Source: Candidatus Woesearchaeota archaeon (GTDB lineage: Archaea; Nanobdellota; Nanobdellia; Woesearchaeales; GW2011-AR9). From it: a stretch of 5,145 nt of DNA. Below the pieces are notes generated by a model. It was given only the letters and a program-made list of their open reading frames with translations, made no database searches and was not told the DNA's origin. The translations under genes and the position numbers were made by a program. The stretch covers positions 1 through 5,145 of the forward strand of contig JACPCC010000081.1 of the NCBI GenBank assembly GCA_016179995.1, written 5' to 3'. Each line of letters starts with the position of its first letter. Position 1 is the stretch's first letter. This document shows positions 1 through 5,074 of this stretch, piece after piece.

Positions 1-60
1 GCAAACAAGAATGGTCAATTTGAAATTAATTGTTTGGTTTAAATTAAGTAGATCACCCAT
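1..60 (-). CDS. Possible 5' end of next gene in the operon (partial)
   Basis: An ATG at 60-58 opens a frame that stays free of stops for 20 codons to the left edge (MGDLLNLNQTINFKLTILVC). It overlaps the end of the UbiA-family gene by 8 nt (ATGGGTGA, with the upstream TGA at 55-53), a geometry typical of translationally coupled genes. No clear Shine-Dalgarno precedes it, and 20 codons are too few to recognise a family. From context a phosphatase or a DprE1/DprE2-like oxidoreductase would fit, because these follow DPPR synthase in the mycobacterial pathway, but nothing in the visible residues shows this. The open frame could also be chance. Confidence 0.35.
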   Translation of the reverse strand, partial: MGDLLNLNQTINFKLTILVC

Positions 61-907
61 AAATAACCAGCAACACTGAAAGCAGCCAGAGTAGTATACC
101 TATAAACATGGAGCGGTCGTAAACTACTCTTTCTGGACTGCGAGCGATAAATGAGCCTAAAGTAATTAGATAATAAAAACGAAAAATGACGTACAAAGCA
201 AATGGCAGAGTATAAAGCAATTGCTGATGCTCACTAAGGAAAGAGTATAAAGCATAGGAAATAGTTAATAAAGTAGTAGAAATAGTCATTAAAGAGTGTG
301 TGACTTCTAAGGTATAGCCGGCCAATACTTTTCTGGTGGCTTCAGCTTTGTGCTTCAGCAAACAGACTTCGGAATGTCTTTTTCCGACAGAGAGGAACAA
401 GGAAAGAAAGAATGGACATAATATCAGCCAGGGAGAAACCCATACACCTATAGCTATAGCCCCAGCTAAAGCTCTAAGAACAAATAGTATAGCAATGGTT
501 AAAATGTCGGCAAAAAGAATATCTTTGAGTGCAAAAGTGTAAATTTGAGTTAATAAAAATAGTCCTGAAGCTAATAGTAATATATCGGTGCTGATGCTCC
601 AAGCCAGAGAGAGTCCAACTATTAGCAGTATGAACGAGAAAATAATAGCCGTAAATGTTCCAATTTTCCCGGAGGCTATTGGACGATTTTTCTTTTCGGG
701 ATGGAGTTTATCCCTATTTCTATCTCTTAAATCATGAGCAATATAACCTGCCGAAGAGACAAAAGAAAGGGCAAAAAATAAAGTAATTATAAGATAAAAG
801 AATTGGAGGTTAAACAAATTTCCAGAGAAAAAAAAAGCTAGAAAGACTACTAAGTTCTTATACCATTGTTTAACTCTGAATAGATCTAAATAAGTTTTTA
901 GGGACAT
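53..907 (-). CDS. UbiA-family prenyltransferase, decaprenyl-phosphate phosphoribosyltransferase-like
   Basis: This 284-residue polytopic protein belongs to the UbiA superfamily and looks most like DPPR synthases, which transfer 5-phosphoribose from PRPP to a polyprenyl phosphate at the cytoplasmic side of the membrane. Visible signatures, numbered from the ATG at 907, are R11-V-K-Q-W-Y-K-N18; an Asp-rich motif H58-D59-x2-D62-x3-D66 followed by H69-P70 and R75-P-I-A-S-G80; a second region Y123-x3-L127-K128 with D134 and L144-R145; G175-K176-R177 with E180; and a late S257-P258-x5-D264-R. Roughly eight or nine hydrophobic segments fill the rest. The length matches the family. The Asn normally preceding the first Asp is His58. 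The start at 907 is preferred because AAAGGTGA lies 4 nt upstream. A TTG at 1027 would add 40 Lys-rich residues. The acceptor lipid and exact product are inferred. Ordinary aromatic prenyltransfer is less likely given the R..QW.KN and HP....RPIASG signatures. Confidence 0.85.
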   Translation of the reverse strand: MSLKTYLDLFRVKQWYKNLVVFLAFFFSGNLFNLQFFYLIITLFFALSFVSSAGYIAHDLRDRNRDKLHPEKKNRPIASGKIGTFTAIIFSFILLIVGLSLAWSISTDILLLASGLFLLTQIYTFALKDILFADILTIAILFVLRALAGAIAIGVWVSPWLILCPFFLSLFLSVGKRHSEVCLLKHKAEATRKVLAGYTLEVTHSLMTISTTLLTISYALYSFLSEHQQLLYTLPFALYVIFRFYYLITLGSFIARSPERVVYDRSMFIGILLWLLSVLLVIYG

Positions 908-911
908 CTGT

Positions 912-919
912 TCACCTTT
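912..919 (-). promoter_or_regulatory. Shine-Dalgarno for the UbiA-family gene
   Basis: On the minus strand AAAGGTGA is followed by ACAG and then the ATG at 907-905. This is the clearest ribosome binding site in the window. It is the main reason to place the UbiA-family start at 907 rather than at the upstream TTG at 1027, which has no such site. Confidence 0.6.
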
Positions 920-934
920 TTTCTTTTCGTTCTC

Positions 935-997
935 TTTACTTTTAGTTTTCTTTATCTTTTGTTCTCTTTTGCTTTTTGTTTTCTTTACTTTTTGTTC
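935..997 (-). repeat. Two-copy imperfect 33-bp-period repeat
   Basis: Minus-strand 997-968 and 964-935 are two 30-nt copies with a 33-nt period and about four mismatches. In the frame of the UbiA gene they encode EQKVKKTKSK and EQKIKKTKSK. Both copies are purine-rich, almost without C or T, so slippage-type duplication in a low-complexity tract is a plausible origin. Confidence 0.75.
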
Positions 998-1023
998 TTT
1001 TTTACTGTCAATTATATTTATCT

Positions 1024-2820
1024 TCAATTTGGAATAAATAAACTATATTCGCATAACACTTTTTCACTATCAAGTTGATAGCTTCCTTTCAACACTTCTT
1101 TGTTTTGTAAAGCAATTAGGTTAATTAAATCTTTCTGTTTTTGCAGGCAGGATTTGTCTTCAGGTGCGCATGGTAAGTCGCAAAAACTGAGGTAGATTAA
1201 AGAGTAATTATCTTTGTTTTTTAGGATAGTCTGATAAATTGGAGAAGCGTAGTCAATCCCGGCCAATAAGACTGTAGGCTGGTCAAAATAGGAAAGGAAA
1301 AAAGGGTTGGAAGAGATGATAGTTTTAGTAATATTCAGTTCTTTAAGCTCGGAGATTATCTCTTTATCAGGAATGGTGCTTTCGGAATAGGAAAAAAATA
1401 CAATTAGTGGAAGAATAGCCAATAAAACACAAAGAAAGAGAAAAGAATTGCCCCTCAAGACTGAAGTAGTTCTGGAAATTAATTTTTCGGAAACTTTTTT
1501 TATGAGAACGACAGAACAGAGAGAGAGCAAGGGCAAAATAGTTACTAAATAACGAGCTTCTTTGCGAGGAACATAAATAAAATAGGCAATAGTAATGATT
1601 ATAGTTAAGACTATTATTAATTGAGCAGTAAAGCTTAATTGGGAAGTGAGACCAGCTGATTTAGCCTTTGATTCAATGGATTTAGGATTTGATTTAGCTA
1701 ATCCCTCTTTTGATTCTACTGTATCTTCTTCAAAATTATTTAACTTTTTATGATCAATTAGTTCTTTTCTCTGAGATATAAGTTCTTTTCTCTGAGATAT
1801 AAGTTCTTTTCTCTGAGATATAAGTTCTTTTCTAGAATTAATAATGTCTTTAAAGAAAATATAAAGATAAGGGAAGAAGAATAGGAGTAGAGGGTAAGCT
1901 AAAAAGACTTCTTTGAAGTAATAGGTCCAGCCCGAACCATAGTGCCAAGTTGCTGTGCCAACAATCCAATTTCCAGTTTTCAATGGGTATAAAGCATCAT
2001 GATATTTCAAATAGTTAAAGATGAAGAATGGTAACACTGTGATGAAGAAACCCAATGATAAAAGTATAATCTTAACAAAAGTGTTTTTCCAGAATAACCA
2101 TAAAAATTTACGTTGGTGATTAATGTAGAATACAGCTTCGAAAATAAAAGCTAAAATTACAGCCATAAAAAAAGCGCCTTGTGGGAATTTAGCCAGAAAA
2201 GAAAGTCCTAGAAATATACCGGCTAAAAATAGTTTTGCAGTTGTACGTGAAAAGAAATAAAATGAGTGAAATTCACTAATGGAAGAGTTATAGTTAGAAT
2301 TATAATTAGAATTATGGTTATAGCCCTCATTTGGATTAATTAAAACTAAAAATATTAAATAAATTCCTGCTAAACTTAAAGCCATAGCTAGCGGCTCACT
2401 CATAATTAAACCGCTGAAACGTAAAAATAAAGGTGTAGAACTGAGAAGCAAAGCTCCATAAAAAGCGGTTTTCTGGTCAAATATTAACATACCGATTTTA
2501 TAAGTGAGATAAATGACTAAGAGGGAAAAAAATAGGTCTAATAATTTGCCAACAACAAGTGGATCAAGACCAATTTTCCAAGATAAGCCGAGCAAAAAAG
2601 GATGTAATAAAGGTCTAAAAGCTTCCCACCAACCTAATTCTCCAGAAGAGAAAATGTACTTTCCCATGCCGACATAAATATGGCTGTCCCACCACAAGGG
2701 ACGGTTTATTAGGAAATGGATAAGTCTTAAAACAAAAGAAATAATCAGTAAAGTGGCTAGTGGTCTTTCTTCTAATTTAAGCAATAATTTAGAGGAGTAG
2801 AACTTAATTTTGTGCATCAT
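1024..2820 (-). CDS. GT-C membrane glycosyltransferase, family 39/PMT-like
   Basis: This 598-residue protein has about eleven hydrophobic segments, for example near 22-38, 92-112, 117-135, 143-161, 197-212, 214-232, 248-270, 303-324, 398-416, 425-441 and 459-477. It has the layout of GT-C enzymes that move a sugar from a polyprenyl-phosphate donor on the outer face of the membrane. The first outer loop carries W43-W44-D45-S-H-I-Y, with D45 as the likely catalytic Asp. S141-E142-P143 and R419-K-E-A-R-Y-L425 match the conserved positions seen in PMT/ArnT-like proteins. A hydrophilic, repeat-bearing insertion spans about 326-396, and residues 478-598 form a soluble tail with C547, C551, C558 and C590. 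Tandem ATGs at 2820 and 2817 begin the frame, without a clear ribosome binding site. Donor and acceptor cannot be read from sequence. A lipid-linked pentose is suggested by the UbiA neighbour. Confidence 0.8.
   Translation of the reverse strand: MMHKIKFYSSKLLLKLEERPLATLLIISFVLRLIHFLINRPLWWDSHIYVGMGKYIFSSGELGWWEAFRPLLHPFLLGLSWKIGLDPLVVGKLLDLFFSLLVIYLTYKIGMLIFDQKTAFYGALLLSSTPLFLRFSGLIMSEPLAMALSLAGIYLIFLVLINPNEGYNHNSNYNSNYNSSISEFHSFYFFSRTTAKLFLAGIFLGLSFLAKFPQGAFFMAVILAFIFEAVFYINHQRKFLWLFWKNTFVKIILLSLGFFITVLPFFIFNYLKYHDALYPLKTGNWIVGTATWHYGSGWTYYFKEVFLAYPLLLFFFPYLYIFFKDIINSRKELISQRKELISQRKELISQRKELIDHKKLNNFEEDTVESKEGLAKSNPKSIESKAKSAGLTSQLSFTAQLIIVLTIIITIAYFIYVPRKEARYLVTILPLLSLCSVVLIKKVSEKLISRTTSVLRGNSFLFLCVLLAILPLIVFFSYSESTIPDKEIISELKELNITKTIISSNPFFLSYFDQPTVLLAGIDYASPIYQTILKNKDNYSLIYLSFCDLPCAPEDKSCLQKQKDLINLIALQNKEVLKGSYQLDSEKVLCEYSLFIPN
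1760..1833 (-). repeat. Perfect 21-bp tandem repeat inside the GT-C gene
   Basis: Three identical 21-bp units (1760-1780, 1781-1801, 1802-1822; each begins AGTTCTTTTCTCTGAG on the plus strand) are followed by an 11-bp partial copy at 1823-1833. They encode repeated ISQRKEL within residues 330-355, in a charged loop between membrane segments. The period is a multiple of three, so changes in copy number keep the frame. Identity at the DNA level points to recent expansion. Confidence 0.95.
2288..2323 (-). repeat. 12-bp imperfect tandem repeat inside the GT-C gene
   Basis: On the plus strand TTATAGTTAGAA (2288-2299), TTATAATTAGAA (2300-2311) and TTATGGTTATAG (2312-2323) are adjacent 12-bp units. 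They encode an Asn/Ser/Tyr-rich stretch (NHNSNYNSNYNSS, about residues 168-180) in a loop between two hydrophobic segments. The period preserves the reading frame. Confidence 0.8.
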
Positions 2821-2842
2821 ACTTGGTAGTTTGCATCATACT
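2813..2842 (-). repeat. Duplicated start-codon region of the GT-C gene
   Basis: The 11-mer TGCATCATACT occurs at 2813-2823 and again at 2832-2842, a 19-bp period. On the coding strand both copies read AGTATGATGCA, so the tandem ATGATG start is duplicated upstream. The upstream ATG pair (2839 and 2836) is out of frame with the gene and would read only 11 codons before a TAA. Confidence 0.85.
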
Positions 2843-2869
2843 ATTTGGGGTAAGATTATTTTTTTGATG

Positions 2870-2890
2870 GTATAATTTTTTTGATTATAC
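2870..2890. other. Palindrome spanning the stop codon of the thioredoxin-like gene
   Basis: GTATAAT (2870-2876) and ATTATAC (2884-2890) form a 7-bp inverted repeat around a 7-nt loop, with a T7 run at 2891-2897 on the plus strand. The TAA stop at 2887-2885 lies inside it. On the minus strand there is no following T-run, so it does not look like an intrinsic terminator for the genes here. It could be a weak RNA hairpin or an AT-rich promoter element for the GT-C gene. Confidence 0.5.
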
Positions 2891-3595
2891 TTTTTTTGGC
2901 GCACATTCCGGCGCTTCTTTGAGAGACTTACAAATTAGCTCTTGTAATTGTTCTTTCTGGACTACTCCTTCATATTTTTGGTTGTTGATGATTAAAGTTG
3001 GATACTTACTTACAGAGTATAAACTGATGACTAAATCCACCATTGGTTCTTTATCGCGGAGGTCCAAATTGATGGGGAAGACTAATACTTTTTCTCCAAA
3101 GAGGTTCTTGAAGTAAGAAAGAACTGTTCCCTGATTAGGGCAGGAAGGACAATCCGTCGTATAGAAGTAGATAATAGGTACGATGTTTAAATCGCATTTA
3201 GTTTTACTTTCTTTGGCTAAGAGCCAATATCGAAGATTATCCAAAACATACCGCCTTTGGGCTAGTTCTTTTCTTTTGCTAGAAGTATCTTTCTCTTCTT
3301 CAAAGGCAATTACTTGACTGAGTGTTTCATCTAAATCTTTGACAGTTTTTTTAAGTGCAGTAGAAAGTATGGGACAGCCGTTTTGATCACTGAAAGTGTT
3401 TAAGTAAAGTGTTTGCAGCTGTAAACTAAGATAATTAGCTTCATGCTCGCTGTTGAGATCTTCAACCAGGTTATAACGATAATCTTCTAAAACCATTCCT
3501 AAAGTCAACCCTAATGAAAAGATGAGAAAAGTAATTATTCCTGCGACGATGTATTTGTCCTTGCTTATTTTTCTGAAGTTGTTGTCGTCTGACAT
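2885..3595 (-). CDS. Membrane-anchored thioredoxin-like protein with CPSC site
   Basis: This 236-residue protein has a short N-terminal tail containing Arg and Lys, one membrane segment at about 15-36, a helical and likely coiled region at about 40-130, and a C-terminal thioredoxin-like domain at about 137-225. The domain opens with a hydrophobic strand, V139-P-I-I-Y-F-Y145, leading to T-T-D-C149-P-S-C152. A cis-Pro loop follows at Y198-P199-T200, and then the closing strand L201-I-I-N. Basic residues before the membrane segment predict the N-terminus inside and the redox domain outside the cell. Extra cysteines are C74, C134, C222 and C231. The expected role is thiol-disulfide exchange on exported or membrane proteins. 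The direction (oxidase, reductase or isomerase) cannot be told from CPSC. No Shine-Dalgarno precedes the ATG, consistent with a leaderless or weakly initiated mRNA. The gene sits between two glycosyltransferases. Confidence 0.75.
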   Translation of the reverse strand: MSDDNNFRKISKDKYIVAGIITFLIFSLGLTLGMVLEDYRYNLVEDLNSEHEANYLSLQLQTLYLNTFSDQNGCPILSTALKKTVKDLDETLSQVIAFEEEKDTSSKRKELAQRRYVLDNLRYWLLAKESKTKCDLNIVPIIYFYTTDCPSCPNQGTVLSYFKNLFGEKVLVFPINLDLRDKEPMVDLVISLYSVSKYPTLIINNQKYEGVVQKEQLQELICKSLKEAPECAPKKV

Positions 3596-3631
3596 TTTGT
3601 TTAATTAGTTATTAAATAGATTATTAATTTA

Positions 3632-3688
3632 GTTATTGATTGATGGTTTAGTTATTGATTGGTTAGTTGGTTATTGATTATTGATGAG
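3632..3688. repeat. 3 x 19-bp imperfect tandem repeat upstream of the thioredoxin-like gene
   Basis: On the plus strand GTTATTGATT begins at 3632, 3651 and 3670, giving three adjacent 19-bp units that share their first ten bases and diverge afterwards (GTTATTGATTGATGGTTTA, GTTATTGATTGGTTAGTTG, GTTATTGATTATTGATGAG). The array lies 37-93 bp upstream of the ATG at 3595. It could be a regulatory array or simple slippage in low-complexity DNA. Confidence 0.75.
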
Positions 3689-3740
3689 TTGTTGGTATAT
3701 TTACTGAGCTTTTTTTTATTAAGCTGTTTTGAGGGTGGTT

Positions 3741-3749
3741 TTAAAAATA
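3741..3749 (-). terminator. Weak T-run terminator candidate after the GT2 gene
   Basis: About 40 bp past the GT2 stop, the minus strand reads ATATTTTTAA (T5 at 3747-3743). Archaeal termination often relies on short T-runs without a hairpin. This run is short and no stable stem precedes it, so partial read-through into the thioredoxin-like gene is possible. Confidence 0.2.
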
Positions 3750-3787
3750 TTGCCTTAATAATCATTAATATCACTACATTATCAAAT

Positions 3788-5074
3788 TTACCATTTTATT
3801 TTCTTGGAGCGGTGGAATTGTACCAGTGAAACCATCAGAATTGAACCTTTGAGCAAGTAATAGAAAAAAAAGTATGGAATGAGAGGAAATAGACCAAAGA
3901 CAGACATTTTCTCCTGCGCGTTTTGATGCGCCCAATAGAAAAATAGAGAACCAGTCAGAAAGAGTAAAAAGATAATCCAAATTTTGTTAAGGTCAAATAA
4001 CAGAAAATTGAAAAAATTGAAGTTAAAATTTAGACTAGAAAGATAAGGTAGAATGTTGAATTTCACTAGAAAGAGCATTTTAAATTGTTCAAATAATGGT
4101 ATGAAAAACAAGTATCCAGCTAAACTTAAACCGGCAATGGCTAAAAGATATTCCGTAACGTTCTTAACCATCTGCATCAGACCAAAATCTCCATATTTTT
4201 TGTTAGCAACGAGGCCTTTGTATTGATATAAACATCCTAAACTACCCAAATACCAGCGCCTTCTTTGACGATAAAATGTGGGAATCTTATCTGGCGCAGT
4301 AGTGTAGACAAAACCGTTGAAGCATTGTTTTATTTGATATTGGTGCTTTTGCAGACGGTAGGCAATTTCTTGATCTTCAGTGATATTTTGGGGATCAAAA
4401 CCGCCTAATTGACGCAGTATATCTGTGCGATAAAGAGAAAATGGACCGGGAGCAACGTACAAAGAATCTAATTGACTGGTTAAACGACCAAAGAGAATCA
4501 TGACCACGTATTCTAACCATTGTACTTTCTGCAAGATATTTTTAGGATGATGTACTTTCATGGCTGGTGTGACTATAGCTAAACGCTCATTATTTTGTTG
4601 ATAGTAGAAAGCCAGCATCTTTTTTAGAGTGGAAGAATCAACAAAGGAATCAGCATCCAAGCAGGCAAAAAATTCCCCTTTTAGTTGAGCCAAAGCTTTA
4701 TTCATAGATGCAGCCTTGCCCATATTGGAGTGGGAGATAAGACGAAAGTGTGGTTTGTCAGAAATATATTCAATAATTTTTTCTTTAGTGTCATCTTTAG
4801 AACCATCGTCAATGGCTATCACTTCAAGCTTTTCTTTAGGATAGTCTAAAGCTTCAATAGATTCTAAAGTTTTAAGAATTGTTTTTTCTTCATTATGGGC
4901 CGGAACGATAACTGAAACAAAAGGCCATTCTCTGGAGTTAGGAAGAGTAAGAGAAGATTTTTCAGAAATGAATTGCGGTTTTTTTTCCAGATAAACAAGA
5001 AGAAGAAAAACAGAGAAATAAAGTGACACTAAGTAAGATGTCCAAAGTATTGCCTCAAATAGATAATTGACCAT
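3788..5074 (-). CDS. Membrane-bound family 2 glycosyltransferase, processive (BcsA/PgaC-like) type
   Basis: This 428-residue protein has one N-terminal membrane segment (about 5-28), a cytosolic GT-A catalytic domain (about 50-290), and about four C-terminal hydrophobic segments (near 305-330, 332-348, 365-382 and 393-418). The motifs are complete: V57-P-A-H-N-E-E63 at the nucleotide-binding strand, D89-D90-G-S, D140-A-D142 for metal binding, T232-E-D234 with the likely catalytic base D234, and Q270-R-R-R-W274. The TED plus Q..RW set is the signature of processive beta-glycan synthases such as cellulose, hyaluronan and poly-GlcNAc synthases, which polymerise from UDP-sugars and export the chain. 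The sugar is not predictable here, and some non-processive enzymes share these motifs. The ATG at 5074 is preceded by a weak GAGAG Shine-Dalgarno-like sequence. It is the first gene of the visible cluster. Confidence 0.88.
   Translation of the reverse strand: MVNYLFEAILWTSYLVSLYFSVFLLLVYLEKKPQFISEKSSLTLPNSREWPFVSVIVPAHNEEKTILKTLESIEALDYPKEKLEVIAIDDGSKDDTKEKIIEYISDKPHFRLISHSNMGKAASMNKALAQLKGEFFACLDADSFVDSSTLKKMLAFYYQQNNERLAIVTPAMKVHHPKNILQKVQWLEYVVMILFGRLTSQLDSLYVAPGPFSLYRTDILRQLGGFDPQNITEDQEIAYRLQKHQYQIKQCFNGFVYTTAPDKIPTFYRQRRRWYLGSLGCLYQYKGLVANKKYGDFGLMQMVKNVTEYLLAIAGLSLAGYLFFIPLFEQFKMLFLVKFNILPYLSSLNFNFNFFNFLLFDLNKIWIIFLLFLTGSLFFYWAHQNAQEKMSVFGLFPLIPYFFFYYLLKGSILMVSLVQFHRSKKIKW

Larger units (their letters stand above)
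908..1027 (-). other. Lys-rich open leader or N-terminal extension of the UbiA gene
   Basis: From a TTG at 1027-1025 the reading frame is open for 40 codons and joins the UbiA-family frame. The TTG overlaps the TGA stop of the GT-C gene (TTGA, 1027-1024). The encoded segment has 16 lysines in 40 residues and two copies of an EQK(V/I)KKTKSK unit. If translated, it would be a strongly basic cytoplasmic tail ahead of the first membrane helix. If the ATG at 907 is the true start, this is an A-rich untranslated spacer. The strong Shine-Dalgarno at 907 favours the spacer, while the intact frame and the 4-nt overlap favour the extension. Confidence 0.45.

Noticed and set aside
336..542. Plus-strand open frame of 68 codons
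   Set aside because: It lies wholly antisense to the well-supported UbiA-family gene, has no recognisable motif, and its composition is that of a shadow frame.
53..2820. Alternative genetic code (TGA read as Gly, as in some CPR lineages)
   Set aside because: TGA ends both the UbiA and GT-C genes at family-appropriate lengths; reading through the UbiA TGA reaches TAA within a few codons, and no in-frame TGA occurs within the genes.
2870..2897. Intrinsic terminator for the minus-strand genes
   Set aside because: The T-run follows the stem only on the plus strand, where no gene is seen. On the minus strand the stem is preceded by A's and followed by no T-run.
2919..3116. Plus-strand open frame of 65 codons
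   Set aside because: It is antisense to the thioredoxin-like domain, including its cis-Pro region, and shows no motif or ribosome binding site.
3632..3688. CRISPR-like array from the 19-bp units
   Set aside because: Units are directly adjacent without spacers, too short, and imperfect. This is a tandem repeat, not a repeat-spacer array.
3707..3726. Hairpin AGCTT...AAGCT in the GT2/thioredoxin intergenic region
   Set aside because: The stem is only five pairs around an eight- to nine-base T-rich loop and is not followed by a T-run on the coding strand, so it is not distinguishable from chance.
3774..3980. Minus-strand open frame of 68 codons in another frame
   Set aside because: It overlaps the C-terminal membrane segments of the GT2 gene; its hydrophobicity is a by-product of that sequence.
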